This document shows, one piece after another, positions 31,026 to 43,234 of a DNA stretch of 64,000 nucleotides. Location of the stretch: positions 111,108,514 through 111,172,513 of the forward strand of contig OX578277.1 in assembly GCA_951217055.1 (NCBI GenBank). Reading direction: 5' to 3'. The position numbers and the translations under genes were made by a program. The notes below the pieces were generated by a model. It saw only the letters and a program-made list of their open reading frames with translations, was not told where the DNA came from and made no database searches. Within the stretch, counting starts at the first letter, position 1, and each line of letters starts with the position of its first letter. Source of the DNA: Gerris lacustris (lineage: Eukaryota > Arthropoda > Insecta > Hemiptera > Gerridae).

Positions 31026-33830
31026 CTCCGCCCTGACGTAGCTATCCTCCTACTTCAATCGGATATAGTTTGCTAATTGGTCTGGTAATAGTTCCATCCT
31101 TCGTCTTCACTCACGCTGATCTTATGGCTCCATCTCTGCTTATGTTAACCTCTACAATACGAGCTATTTTCCATAACTGTCGAGGGCATTTGTCTCCAAT
31201 GAGCACGACATCATCAATTTTTGGGATTTGGATATTTTGTTTTTGTCCTTGATTAGCTCTCTCTCTTAAACTTAACAGATATTCCTCTCGCCATTTATTC
31301 CAGAAAGTATCCAGCAATCTCACACCTTTTTTCCATACTTCCAAAATATGTTGCTGACTGCTACGAAGGTTGTTAATGTTAGGAGGAGTGAGAATATCTG
31401 GTTCTTGTAAATTTAAAAATTTTGCTGGACATAGTGTCTCACCTTCCTTTTCCCCAACATACACTAAAGGCCGGGAGTTAAGAACAGCCTCGATTTCGAC
31501 TATTACGGTATGAAGTTGATCTGACGTCAAACATACACTACCGAGAGACTTCTTAAGACACTTTTTTGTTAAGCCAACTAATCTTTCATAAGCCCCTCCC
31601 ATCCAAGGAGAAAATTCGGGTATAAATTTCCAGGTTATGCCATTTTTTGCTAGTTCCCCTTTAACTACCTTTGATTCAGTAACTTGGGACCAAGCTCTAT
31701 CAATTACTAATTTAGTATTTTTAAATTGCCAAGCGTTATCACTTACAACTATTTCAGGGATTCCCCGGCGAGCAATAAACCGTCTAAAACATAATAAAAA
31801 CGCTTCTCCCGTAAGGTCCTCCACCACCTCAAGATGTAAACCCCTAGTCACTAAGCATGTGTACAGACATACCCATACTTTAAATTTATTTTCTTCCCCT
31901 TTTAAACGTGTCCAAAGTGGACCAAAATAATCTATGCCTACCCTCTTAAAACTAGCTGATCTAGTAACTCTAAATTCAGGCAATGGGGGTGGCGTGGGAT
32001 ATGGAAGTGGTCTGCCGTCTATCTTCTTACATAATATACACTTGTAAATAATTTTTTGTACTGTTGCCCTACCCTTAGGAACCCAATATGTCTTTCTAAG
32101 TTGCGATAAAGTATGCGCTGTTCCAACATGATAAAGTTTATTGTGTACATTTTTTATAATTAAGTAGGTAAAATAATCCCTTTCTGGTAATAAAATTGGA
32201 CATTTTTCCCCAGGAGCTAACTCAGCATTTTCAAAACGACCTTTACATCTAAGAATATTGTTTTCGTCAAAATAGAGCCCTAATTGTCTAATTAGAGTAT
32301 TATTTTTGTTTGATTTTAAATCTAAAATTACTTTACTATAATGTTCGCTTTGAACAAATCTTATCCAGTTATTTTTTGCGGTGTTAAGCTCTTCGCTATT
32401 AAGTTCAATATCTGTGATTGGTAAACCCCTAAATCTCTTAACTGCTCTATAACATAAAGCCGTTACTCTTATTAACCGTCTTTCTGAACTAAACTGATCT
32501 TTATTTATTTCAAATGGAGCCTTAAGTTCTATTTCAGCACCAAGTAGAATTATACCCCCTTCACTTTCACCCTCTAATTCTATTTCTACATCTAATGTAT
32601 CAACTACATCAGTTGGCCATGTTTCTTTATCAATTAGCCATGCAGGCCCTGTCCACCACTCAGGCGTTTCTATAAGTTTATTAGTATTACAACCTCTAGA
32701 GGCTAAGTCAGCTGAAATATTTTGTTCTCCTGGTACAAATCTTATTTGTATATCTTTATTAGATCTAATCTCTAATACTCTTCTTTCAATAAATAGTGGA
32801 AGCGGTTTTCTCGAATTAATCCATTTAATGACACACTGAGAGTCAGTCCACAACACAGTGTTTAAGATCTAACCCAATTTCTTTTCTTATTGAAGTCAGA
32901 ATACGACTTCCTATGAGAACACTAAGCAGCTCGAGCCTAGGAATAGTGACAGCTTTTGCTGGAGCCACCCTAGCTTTACCGAATAACAGTACAACTGACC
33001 TAGATCCTATTATTCTCAGGTAAATTACTGCTGCATAAGCAGTCTGAGAAGCGTCACAGAAACAGTGAAGTTCTGCTTCTGCTTCGTTATTCCAATTTAA
33101 ATTACGCGGTATTTCAATTTTATTTAAATTAATTAAACTTTCTCTAATTTCTTTCCATTTCTTCTTTTTCTCATTTGGAATAATTTCATCCCACTTGAGG
33201 CCCTTTTCCCATAACCTTTTCAGGAAAAGTCTTGCTACTAAAATAACGGGTGATGCGATTCCTAGCGGATCAAATGTTGAGCTAACAAACTTAAGAATAT
33301 CTCTTTTAGTATCATTAGCCTCGAAATCTTTAACTTTTATCATTATTTTATCTGAAACTGTATTCCAGACCATCCCTAGAACAGAGATTACCTCCCTATG
33401 ATCTATATCTGCTTCAGGTAGTGTTGCTAAGAACTCTTTATCATTAGAGTTCCACTCCCTTAAATTCATGGATGCCCCTTTAAATATATTTTTCCCTTCA
33501 TTATAAAACGCCGACGCGTCCCGCGCCGACAAGCTAACAATTACGTTATCAACGTATGTGTTTTTGGCCATCCTATATGAATAAATACTGCCATTTTTAT
33601 TTAAATGGTATTTTATTACAGAATTTAAAATAAACGGACTAGATATAATACCAAATAAAATTCTGCGGAATCTGTACACTATTAAATTTTCTGGACTGCA
33701 CCCTTTTGACGGGTCTTTTAACCAAATAAACCTAGTGACATCTCTGCTGTCATCGTTTAAACCTATTTGTAGGAACGCTTTTTCTACGTCAGAAATAACT
33801 ACTACTTCTCCTATTCGAAATCTCATAAGG
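31026..33830 (-). pseudogene. Element A pol, RT palm to integrase C-terminus
   Basis: From 33830 downward the frames encode RT (VISDVEKAFLQIGL, TYVDNVIVSLSARD with the catalytic YVDN), RNase H (LHCFCDASQTAYAAVIYL, IPRLELLSVLIGSR), then after a frameshift at about 32850 the rest of RNase H (DSQCVIKWINSRKP), the integrase zinc region, its core (RVGIDYFGPLW, VVSDNAWQFKNTK, WMGGAYERLVGLTKKCL) and C-terminus (DDVVLIGDKC). A TGA near 31110 precedes the final in-frame KTKDGTITRPISKLYPIE. In many Bel/Pao elements the RT box is YVDD, so the Asn may mark inactivation. Confidence 0.85.
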
Positions 33831-33835
33831 ATGCC

Positions 33836-34261
33836 TGTACCACATCCGACGGACCTAGTACATAAGTTGTAATTGAGAAATGTTAGATATACCAAAGGAC
33901 CTATAGAATTTGAAGAAAAGCTGTGGACTGACCTGAGACCTGATGAATCTGTATCTCGACTTGATGCGACGTTTTCGATGAGTGGGCCCACTCTCGATGG
34001 CGATCCTTCTTCTCTGGTTCTTCTACTGCATGCCGAACCGAACCGAGCTCGAGGAGAACATATTTATTATAATACGGAACCGGGAACCGGCACACGACCA
34101 GGTCGAGCGGACGTTGGAGACGGAACGAGATACGAGGTTCAAAGTTATAACGGACACTCACCGTCGCATGGTTTTTAGTTTGAAGGGCTCCCGCTAGAGT
34201 GCAGGACGAGTAATTAAGAAACGGCCGCTAGATCGCAGCACTTATACACCAATTCTGAACA
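33836..34261 (-). repeat. Element E 3' LTR
   Basis: 426 bp, nearly identical to 40777-41202. The short ORFs on either strand inside it occur in both LTRs and are not genes. Confidence 0.95.
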
Positions 34262-34272
34262 TACCCCTCACC
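34262..34272 (-). promoter_or_regulatory. Element E polypurine tract
   Basis: On the minus strand GGTGAGGGGTA lies directly before the TGTTCAG start of the 3' LTR. It is the expected primer position for plus-strand DNA synthesis. Confidence 0.7.
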
Positions 34273-34489
34273 GAAACCAAGGGGGTTTCAAAGAAAAAGC
34301 TTTACTTCGTGTAAAGAAAAAGAAAATGTTGACTGAAAAAAAATAAGGGCCGAACCTATCAGCCTAACGAGAGAAGGAAAGAGAAAGCAGAAAAGAAACT
34401 TGAGTGATTATCTCACTTGATAAGAAAATAAGAATACCTTCAATAAGAAAAAAATAAAGTACCTTTAGGATTAAAGAAAAAGAAAAAGT

Positions 34490-37400
34490 CTATGGCCCTG
34501 GAAGAGGGGCTAGTTTGACCACTGGACGATTAAAATCTCCTTGGGCTGTTCGCAATCTAACAGCCCGAACAACCTGATCAGGACCTGGAAAAAGGGCTAT
34601 AACTCGTGCCAAGCGCCAGCACAGAGGGGGACTACGACCCTCATTCAGCAATACCAAATCACCAACTGCGAGATTTGGCTCGGATTTGTTCCACTTGTTA
34701 CGTTGAGTTAAAGTGTTGAGATATTCACTCCTCCAACGGTCCCAAAAGTGCTGTGATATCTGACGAACGATTTCCCATTTTGAGAGACGATTAAGTGGAA
34801 TGTCATTTAATGGAGGTTCTGGAAGAGCCACTATGGGGCCACCTATGATAAAGTGAGCAGGTGTGAGGGTGTCCAGCTCCTCAGGATCAGTGGAGAGTGG
34901 GCACAGAGGCCTTGAATTGAGCACTGCTTCCGCTCTGGCGAATACAGTAGTGAGACCTTCAAACGTCAAGACCCGATCTGAGACAGCACGCTTTAATAGA
35001 TGTTTTGCAGATTTGATACCTGCTTCCCAAATTCCTCCCCAGTGACAGGCCGTCGGAATATTGAACTTCCAGGTAATCTTCTTCTGGCTCAGCCAGTTAT
35101 GGATTTTCTCTCTATTGGGACGAATACTGAGCATTTCATGAACATCAGTAAGATATCTTTTGGCTCCGACGTAATTACTACCGCAGTCCGAATGAATGAC
35201 TGAACTAAGACCTCGACGACTAAAGAACCGTTCCAGTGCCGCAATAAAGGCATCCGTGGAAAGGTCCGACACCACCTCAAGATGGACTGCCTTTGTGGCA
35301 AAACAAATAAATAAACAGAGATACGCCTTAGAGACTCGAGCTTTCTTAAGGTTACTCTCCTTGACTAGAAAAGGACCACCAAAATCAGTTCCAACCGTTT
35401 GGAAGACTCGAGCTTGCCGAACGCGAGCTGGAGGCAAATCTGACATAAGGGGTTGTAAGTGAGATGAACGCATCTTGAAGCACGGTAAACATTTACAGAG
35501 TTGGGTCCGAATGAGTTGGCGAGCTGAGAGAATCCAGTACTCCCGTTGAAGTAATGAATGGAGAGTTCGAGGTCCTACATGTAAGTAGAGAATATGATAA
35601 TAATTAATTAATAGTTTTGCGAGACAACTATCTTTAGACAGAAGCAAAGGATGACGTGCTTCTGCTGGCAGGTCAGCATGTCTGATCCTGCCCCCCACCC
35701 TAACCAAACCTTTTGAATCGAGGAAGGGACGGAGTTTACGAAGCTGGTTGGAACACTCTTTCCCCTTTTCCAGTAGTGAAATATCTTCCTTGAAAAATAC
35801 ACGTTGGTCGAGGTAAATTAGACGATGACTACTTTCAACAAGTTCTTTGGCTGATAAAGGACCACAGAGACGATCGTGAGGGGAACTTAAGTTAGAGAAG
35901 TACCTTAACCACCAGGCTGTGAGTCGGACTAAACGAGTATACTGAGAAAATTTACTGATAAAGTCTGGACTTTTCGATTTTATAATATTAGCGGTGAAAT
36001 TTGAAGTAGATGGTCGCATCTCAGGTACTGCCTTTGGAGGAGTAAATTCATGATTAAGTGGCCACTCCACCCGATCTGTAGACAGCCATGAGGGTCCATA
36101 AAACCAGAGGTTATGATTTACGATTGCAGAAGGAAACAGACCTCTACTAACACAGTCAGCAGGATTTTGACTAGAGCTCACATAATGCCATTGAGAAGGA
36201 TTAAGGGCTTCTCCGATTTCTACCACCCTATTAGCAACGAATGACTTTAACTTATGAGGGGGAGTTCTAAGCCAAGCCAACACTGTCATTGAATCAGAGA
36301 AGGCAAGAACTTCTTGAATGCTAACTGATGATAAAGCTGAGAGACAGGTTTTAAACAGTCGAGATAAGAGAAGAGCTCCGCAAAGTTCAAGGCGAGGAAT
36401 CGAAAGAGATTTTAAAGGAGCTACTCGTGACTTCGCGAGTAGTAGAAAAGAAGAGTTAGTGTCCTTAGAAAGGCCTACTAAATAAATAACAGCACCGAAC
36501 CCAATCTCACTTGCATCCGAGAATCCTACAAGAATAAAAGAAGTAAATAATAAAGGTTTCACAAGACGTGGAATTTTAATTTCAGAAATACAAGGTAATT
36601 CCGTGATAAATCTTCTCCAGTCATCACGAAGGTCCATAGGAATCTCTTCATCCCAGGATAAACCAGATAACCAAAGCCGTTGAATGAAATGTTTTGCAAA
36701 GAATACAACAGGAGAGAGCCATCCCATAGGATCGAATAACCGGGAAATGTCGGATAATATTCCTCTTTTAGTGAAGCAAGGAGTTAATGAATTTATTTTA
36801 TAAGAGAACATGTCCTCCTTTGGAAGCCATTGAAGACCTAGAACCTTAATAGAAACAGATTCTGAATCAAAAGAGAGAGGTGATTCACAATCCTCAGGAG
36901 GAAGGCTAGAAAGTAAAGTAGGATGGTTACTACTCCATTTCCTCAATCTAAGGCCAGCTTGAGCTAACAATGAGATGATTTCTTGCTGGAGTTCAACAGC
37001 TTCTTCCACTGTGTCTGTTCCACTGATGACATCGTCAACGTAAATATCCTCCCTCAAAATCCGACTAGCTCGAGGATAAGATTCAGCATAGTCAATAGCA
37101 AGTTGTTTGAGAGTTCTACAAGCAAGATATGGAGCAGAACGAAGTCCATATGTAACTGTAAGTAAAACATAAGTAGACACAGGTTGATCTTCAGAATAGC
37201 GCCACAGAATGTGTTGAAAAGCGGTATCCTCAGAAAGTATCTTGAACTGTCGGAACATTTTGACTATGTCTGCAGTAAACACCACCGAATGAAGACGGAT
37301 CTTGAAGATAACATCATCGATATTTTTTTGAAGTTTTTCACCGGTATAAAGACAGCAATTAAGAGATAGACCAGAAGTAGATTTTGCTGAACCGTTGAAC

Positions 37401-39847
37401 ACTACACGAAGCTTTGTAGTAGAACTTGAAAGATTTAAAACAGGGTGATGAGGGATTACAAAAGAAGAAGTGACATTTGGGTCGTTCAGCTTGCGCATAT
37501 GTCCCAAATCCTCATACTCCTTCATGAAAGAATGATATGCATTTTTGAGGACTGAGTCACGATTCAACCTTTTTTCGAGATTTAAAAGGCATCTTTTAGA
37601 GTAATTGTAGGAATCGCCTAACATAGAACAATTAGGTTTTAACATAAGAGGAACCACATATCTTCCTTCATCACGTCGACATTTAGAGGTGAAAAGTTCT
37701 TCACAAATTAAATCCTCGGGATCACAAGATTCCCTTTCAGGAGATTGTTCTAACTCCCAAAACCTCCTTAAGGACTGGTCTAAAGATATTTCAGAAACGA
37801 AAGCTGAAAGCTGTGACGAGTTACTTACAGCTCCTATGATAACCCAACCGAATATACTACTCATCGCACTGGGTTGGCCTGGTCCAAATGAACGAGAGGA
37901 ACCATGGTAAATATATGGTATCAGCTCCGCACCGATAATTCCATCCACACCTGAAGGAACATCGAAATTTGGATCAGGTAATACTAACCCACGAGCATGA
38001 TTTCGAACTGAGGCTGGTAGATGATGAGAAGGTAATCTACCTGTAAGTTTATCCATGACAATAACTTCAGTAGATAGGATTGGTTCACTTGATAAACTAG
38101 GTTTTATCGAAACCATCGAACGACCACGAGCATGCGTAACTGAAATTTGACCAAGTCCCTTGACAGTAATATTAGATTTTTCAAGGGTAAGTCCGAGTTT
38201 AGAGAAGAATGAGCGGGTAAGAAAACAAGCTTGCGCCCCCGAATCGAGTAACACACGAGCTTCTACAAACGAGCCACTACTATCCTTTATATGGACCACT
38301 GCTGTCCCGAGAACGACCATAGACAGAGGCTTTTCCGAACTTACAGAATGAACTTGAATGTTTACATCAGTAGATGACGAGTGACCCTGATTTTGATTAG
38401 AACCTTCTGGTTTATCATAACAGTCATGTAAAAGTGTATGATATGAAGGGCTTTGACAGCGAAAACACTTTGATTTTGAAATACACTGATCTGAAGAACT
38501 ATGGCCCAAACATTGAATGCACCATTTTGCAGAGGTAACAAGCTGCTTTCGATCTGCAGGAGAACTATTGAACATCTGAGGGCATTTGTATATCGAATGA
38601 CTTGATTTACATAAAGGACACGTAGGGGGAGACCAAGATCTGTTAACAGGTTTAAAAGAAGTATTGTTATTATTAGAGCTTTGCTTACGATCAAAAGGGA
38701 AACTACTTTTCTTAGACTGAGGTGTGGTGACATAAGCATTTTTTACACGACGGAAATTTGGTTGTGATTTTGAAAGAGAATTGTTAGACTTTTCTGACGA
38801 GTCATGACTTGATGATGTCATATTTGATGTTTCCAACACTTTACAATAAGACGAAAGAAACTCTAACAGGTCTTCAAATTTAGGAAGAGATTGAGAAATA
38901 TCCTGATTTACTGACGATTTAATTATATTTCGACGCTCTGACTCGAAGAGCTTACGAGTATTAATATGGAGATTGCGAAAGGCCATATGAAAAAGAAGAA
39001 AGTCAGAAAGGTTGGATACATTTAAGGCTTTTAGTGCAGAATAATTTTCAGAAAGGGTTTCATAAAAAGAACGAAGAGGTTTATACGAATCTGTTTTTAT
39101 AGGCTGAATATTAATAAGTTGATCCACATAAACAGCAGCGAGATGTCGAGTAGATTGATATCTATCTTTAAGTATATTAAGAGCTACTTGATAGTTGGAA
39201 TCTGTCTTAGGAAGATGTTTAATTAAGGCTAGAGGTTCGCCTTCTAAGCACCCTTCTAGGTAAAACAGTTTCTGAACAGGAGATAAGTTTTTATTTTCAT
39301 GAATTAAACTTGTAAATAAATTAAAGAAAGGCATCCACTCAGTTAATGACCCTTTAAACCCTTTCAGAGAAATTTTGGGAAGATTAGGACCCATATTACC
39401 TAAATGATTACCAGAGGTCTCAACCTTGGCTGACGAGGATGAAGGCTCGCCTCTTATCCGGCTTAGATAATCAGCGACAGTGAAATATAATTCGTCAAAT
39501 GAGTTTAAAGATTGATATTCGACTGGATCAGCAGGATTATTAATCTCAAGTTTTAAAAAATTAATCTCATCTATTAATTGAAGATATTCAGTTCGGGTAG
39601 GAACAAGAGCTGCGGCTCTGACTTTAAACTGACTACAGACCTTGGCATCGTTAAGTTTTGAAACTAAATCAAAGGCTTGTTGAGCACGTACGAATAAAGC
39701 CTTTTGCTTGGCTTGTAAAAGTTCAAGCTTCTTTTCCTCTTTACTAGCCATTATAATAAAATGAGAAAAAAAAATAAAAAATAAAAATCTAAAGAAAAAT
39801 ATCCAATGTGGGTACTCGAATAAAAGAGTAGAACGAGACGAACCCAA
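34490..39847 (-). CDS. Element E gag-pol polyprotein (Bel/Pao)
   Basis: One open frame of up to 1785 codons. The likely start is the Met of MASKEEKK at 39751 (residue 33 of the frame), since the preceding 32 codons are hydrophobic and unlike gag. In order: DUF1759-like gag (PKISLKGFKGSLTEWMPFF), zinc knuckles (CPLCKSSHSIYKC, CFRCQSPSYHTLLHDC), aspartic protease DSGAQ (about residue 535), RT with FTADIVKMFRQF and catalytic YVDD (about 936), RNase H with GFSDASEIGFGAV (about 1110), an integrase zinc region, and the integrase core with D, D and E at TDFGGP (about 1487), HSDCGSNYVG (about 1552) and GGIWEAGIKS (about 1606). No catalytic residue looks lost. No envelope gene follows. Confidence 0.93.
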   Translation of the reverse strand: MGSSRSTLLFEYPHWIFFFRFLFFIFFSHFIIMASKEEKKLELLQAKQKALFVRAQQAFDLVSKLNDAKVCSQFKVRAAALVPTRTEYLQLIDEINFLKLEINNPADPVEYQSLNSFDELYFTVADYLSRIRGEPSSSSAKVETSGNHLGNMGPNLPKISLKGFKGSLTEWMPFFNLFTSLIHENKNLSPVQKLFYLEGCLEGEPLALIKHLPKTDSNYQVALNILKDRYQSTRHLAAVYVDQLINIQPIKTDSYKPLRSFYETLSENYSALKALNVSNLSDFLLFHMAFRNLHINTRKLFESERRNIIKSSVNQDISQSLPKFEDLLEFLSSYCKVLETSNMTSSSHDSSEKSNNSLSKSQPNFRRVKNAYVTTPQSKKSSFPFDRKQSSNNNNTSFKPVNRSWSPPTCPLCKSSHSIYKCPQMFNSSPADRKQLVTSAKWCIQCLGHSSSDQCISKSKCFRCQSPSYHTLLHDCYDKPEGSNQNQGHSSSTDVNIQVHSVSSEKPLSMVVLGTAVVHIKDSSGSFVEARVLLDSGAQACFLTRSFFSKLGLTLEKSNITVKGLGQISVTHARGRSMVSIKPSLSSEPILSTEVIVMDKLTGRLPSHHLPASVRNHARGLVLPDPNFDVPSGVDGIIGAELIPYIYHGSSRSFGPGQPSAMSSIFGWVIIGAVSNSSQLSAFVSEISLDQSLRRFWELEQSPERESCDPEDLICEELFTSKCRRDEGRYVVPLMLKPNCSMLGDSYNYSKRCLLNLEKRLNRDSVLKNAYHSFMKEYEDLGHMRKLNDPNVTSSFVIPHHPVLNLSSSTTKLRVVFNGSAKSTSGLSLNCCLYTGEKLQKNIDDVIFKIRLHSVVFTADIVKMFRQFKILSEDTAFQHILWRYSEDQPVSTYVLLTVTYGLRSAPYLACRTLKQLAIDYAESYPRASRILREDIYVDDVISGTDTVEEAVELQQEIISLLAQAGLRLRKWSSNHPTLLSSLPPEDCESPLSFDSESVSIKVLGLQWLPKEDMFSYKINSLTPCFTKRGILSDISRLFDPMGWLSPVVFFAKHFIQRLWLSGLSWDEEIPMDLRDDWRRFITELPCISEIKIPRLVKPLLFTSFILVGFSDASEIGFGAVIYLVGLSKDTNSSFLLLAKSRVAPLKSLSIPRLELCGALLLSRLFKTCLSALSSVSIQEVLAFSDSMTVLAWLRTPPHKLKSFVANRVVEIGEALNPSQWHYVSSSQNPADCVSRGLFPSAIVNHNLWFYGPSWLSTDRVEWPLNHEFTPPKAVPEMRPSTSNFTANIIKSKSPDFISKFSQYTRLVRLTAWWLRYFSNLSSPHDRLCGPLSAKELVESSHRLIYLDQRVFFKEDISLLEKGKECSNQLRKLRPFLDSKGLVRVGGRIRHADLPAEARHPLLLSKDSCLAKLLINYYHILYLHVGPRTLHSLLQREYWILSARQLIRTQLCKCLPCFKMRSSHLQPLMSDLPPARVRQARVFQTVGTDFGGPFLVKESNLKKARVSKAYLCLFICFATKAVHLEVVSDLSTDAFIAALERFFSRRGLSSVIHSDCGSNYVGAKRYLTDVHEMLSIRPNREKIHNWLSQKKITWKFNIPTACHWGGIWEAGIKSAKHLLKRAVSDRVLTFEGLTTVFARAEAVLNSRPLCPLSTDPEELDTLTPAHFIIGGPIVALPEPPLNDIPLNRLSKWEIVRQISQHFWDRWRSEYLNTLTQRNKWNKSEPNLAVGDLVLLNEGRSPPLCWRLARVIALFPGPDQVVRAVRLRTAQGDFNRPVVKLAPLPGP

Positions 39848-40743
39848 ATATCCAAAAATTAATTTTCTATGACTTCGTGGTGAAGCACAATTTGAATGAG
39901 AAAATTCGTATTTAGAATGAATTTAAAAGAGAGAATGTTTATTTTTAATAAATCCGAAAAGAATAATAACGAAGAGATTATAAGAATTAATTAAGATAAA
40001 GATAGACACCTTGATAGGCCAGGGTACAAAGGTTCGAAGAATCAAGCGTAATTTAATTATCTTGGGACACAGTATAAAGACCGACGGCAGAACTACCTAT
40101 CGATATGTCTTGAAATCGAGATCGATGTATCGAATCGATATGGCTAGGTCTTACAAACTGAACTTTTAAAAGACCTGAGAATTTATTTTAACCAAGAACG
40201 ACGGAATTCGGTACTTTATAAACGAGCATTTATAAAACCATTACGAAATATCATAAAAGTAAAATACTTAAATAAAATCTTTAACGAAAAACTCACTTCG
40301 ATTACATACAACGAGTATCGACCACGATGAACATCGACCAAGAATATCTAATTTCATTCGAAGCACCGAAAAACGAAAATTTAGAATTAATAAAATAATA
40401 TGAAAATGAAGAATATGAGACTAAGTAACCTATTCACAGGCTCTCAATCTTAAGAGAACTCAGCAATAGTTCAGAACCAGAAAGAACTATAGAATGACCT
40501 CCGAATGAGATCGACCAATCGACACAACACAGATTTTATTAAATTAAAAATCGCCAAGTTTATTAGGGACCCAGAAACTTCGCAAAAATGAACACAAAGA
40601 TTTAATAAATTTAAATAAAAAACACCGACAACTCGAACTGACTCCGAATTTGAGAAACGAACTTAGAAACATCGAGGGTTGAATGTCCAATCAGATCACT
40701 ACGCCGAACACGACAACTGTACGAACTCGATAACTGTAGAAAT

Positions 40744-40770
40744 TACGAAATCCGGCCCAAATTGACCAAA
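40744..40770 (-). promoter_or_regulatory. Element E primer binding site region
   Basis: Just inside the 5' LTR the minus strand reads TTTGGTCAATTTGGGCCGG, close to the complement of an insect tRNA-Tyr 3' end, with a few mismatches. Element B has a similar site. Confidence 0.5.
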
Positions 40771-40776
40771 TTCTTA

Positions 40777-41202
40777 TGTACCACATCCGACCGACCTAGT
40801 ACATAAGTTGTAATTGAGAAATGTTAGATATACAAAAGGACCTATAGAATTTGAAGAAAAGCTGTGGACTGACCTGAGACCTGATGTATCTGTATCTCGA
40901 CTTGATGCGACGTTTTCGATGAGTGGGCCCACTCTCGATGGCGATCCTTCTTCTCTGGTTCTTCTACTGCATGCCGAACCGAACCGAGCTCGAGGAGAAC
41001 ATATTTATTATAATACGGAACCGGGAACCGGCACACGACCAGGTCGAGCGGACGTTGGAGACGGAACGAGATACGAGGTTCAAAGTTATAACGGACACTC
41101 ACCGTCGCATGGTTTTTAGTTTGAAGGGCTCCCGCTAGAGTGCAGGACGAGTAATTAAGAAACGGCCGCTAGATCGCAGCACTTATACACCAATTCTGAA
41201 CA
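40777..41202 (-). repeat. Element E 5' LTR
   Basis: 426 bp; differs from the other LTR at about three bases (for example CCGACC for CCGACG and GATGTATC for GATGAATC). Confidence 0.95.
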
Positions 41203-41580
41203 ATGCCTACGAGGTCTTCCATAAGTACTCTTCCTCTAAGAAGACATTGGTTTAAGCTTAGTTTGTCTCTACTAGAGGTAGCACTTCCATCAAAGACAAT
41301 TCTAACTTTAGTCGTACGTTTTTGTGGGGTTATAACCGCGTGATGGGGCAAGTAGTGAACTATAGAACCCTGACTTTCCTTACTGGAGTCTACTACTTCA
41401 ATCATTCCTAATTGTAGCTGTTGCATCAGAATGTCATGATATTTATTCATAAGCTCTTTGTCACCCATAAATCTTTTACAAAGAGTACGTAACCTACCTA
41501 AAGCTAAATTATAGTTATTTGATAACATAACTGGAGGGTAATATCTCCAGGGCCAGGATACACTGTAACGTCCATCTTTA
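41203..41580 (-). pseudogene. Element A pol fragment, start of RT
   Basis: It encodes DGRYSVSWPWRYYPPVMLSN, HDILMQQLQLGMIEVV, YLPHHAVITPQKRTTKVRIV and FDGSATSSRDKLSLNQCL, the beginning of a Bel/Pao RT. It is cut at 41203 by element E and at 41580 by the Merlin-like element. Confidence 0.88.
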
Positions 41581-42686
41581 GGCACTCCTTTACTTGGTTA
41601 CCCACCCAAATTTTCCTAATAAATTAAGTGAATTTGGGGTGTATGGCACAGGTGATCTGTCTAGGTTCACCAGTGCTATTGATTAAGTAGGAACACTACA
41701 TATTATACTATTTCATATGTTTTAAGAAATATCTTTTTATTAGTATAAAAATTTACATTTTTTAAGAACATTTTTAAGAATATGCTAGTTTACATTTTTT
41801 TAAGAAAAGTATTTTTATTAATATAACGAACCAGTTAATTCCACATGCTCGTTTCTTTCTATAGATGAAGGAAAAGATCTTCTGTAAATTCTCCGCAAAA
41901 AATGTGGCAATGGTTAAATTTTTGCCAGGTTCCTTAAATGGTCCTGTGGTGGGTCTATAATATTCTCGAAGTGGTTCAGCACAAAATGATTACAAGCCTC
42001 TGTAATAAAACAAAAAAACATTTACTTGAATATATTATAAAAATAATCCTGAAAATCGCTTTGTGTAATTATAACCTGAGGCCACAGATAACTTAGCATA
42101 AAAACCGCCTTCGACGTGATTTTAGTGTTCGAAAAACGGTTGGTACTAGCCCCATTTCCTTCACAACGCCAAATTTCGTATGTTCGATCCTGTTACGGAC
42201 CTCTTAAGATTCATATCATTACTGCAAACAGTTTAATTATTTTCCTTGGGACTTACACTTACTTATTCCTGAAATTAACAAATATGGACTACATATAGTT
42301 CATTTTATCACATTCACATTACATTGCGACCATCGTATTATAAGTATGCAATGACAGTTATTAAACTTACCTAGAAGCCACTCGTAAAACTTCCAATCGT
42401 CTAGACTTTCAGTTTGAAGAATGACCGCACCATATTCATTCCATTAAGTTGCTCCATTATATACGAGTAGTCTTCAATAATTATAATATTTGGAAAATAT
42501 TCGCGTAAAAATTTTAATAAAGAAAAAAAATGATATAGAGAAAAATTTGACACATCAAAATAAAAATAAACAAGTATTCAAATTCATAAAATCAATTACA
42601 AATATCTTAACACGAATCTTAAGATGCGTGATAATAGTTATATTGACCCTCTTCCACACACTCATCCACTATTATAACCCATACGA

Positions 42687-43200
42687 AAAGTGTGATCTTC
42701 CTTTGTCCCAAAATACAGTGGACAAAACGGCCCTTTGTCTAACTTAAATATAATACTGATTGATATTTTAAGTTTCTATTACAGAAGTGTGATATTCCTT
42801 TGTCCCAAAATACAGTGGACAAAACGGCCCTTTGTCTAACTTAAATATAATACTGATTGATATTTTAAGTTTCTATTACAGAAGTGTGATATTCCTTTGT
42901 CCCAAAATACAGTGGACAAAACGGCCCTTTGTCTAACTTAAATATAATACTGATTGATATTTTAAGTTTATATTACAGAAGTGTGATATTCCTTTGTCCC
43001 AAAATACAGTGGACAAAACGGCCCTTTGTCTAACTCAGATAAAATATAGATATTCCTTTCTCCCCAAATTACATTGTGAAAAATGATGCCCCCTTTGTCA
43101 TATTGGATTGTCAGACTAATAGATTTTGTAATTTTCAATTAGGGAAGTGTGATATTCCTTTGTCCCAATGTACATGGTAATATATGCCCCTTTGTCTTAT
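42687..43200. repeat. 97-bp tandem repeat inside the Merlin-like element
   Basis: Four to five copies of a unit with GTGATATTCCTTTGTCCCAA, TACAGTGGACAAAACGGCCC and TTTGTCTAACTTAAATATAA. The last two copies are diverged. Confidence 0.9.
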
Positions 43201-43234
43201 TTGAATGACTAAAATGTGCCTACATAGCTCTTTC

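Larger units (their letters stand above)
33836..41202 (-). mobile_element. Bel/Pao LTR retrotransposon E, full length and young
   Basis: Two 426-bp LTRs differ at about three positions and start and end TGT...ACA. A 5-bp target duplication ATGCC lies at 33831-33835 and 41203-41207. A single 1785-codon gag-pol frame fills the interior, with a primer site at 40745-40770 and a polypurine tract at 34262-34272. The element interrupts the RT region of element A: the reading of A resumes on the other side in the same sense. Confidence 0.95.

Noticed and set aside
33873..34197. Several 70-100-codon ORFs on both strands
   Set aside because: They lie inside element E's LTR and recur in the other LTR at 40814-41138; no domain and no start context.
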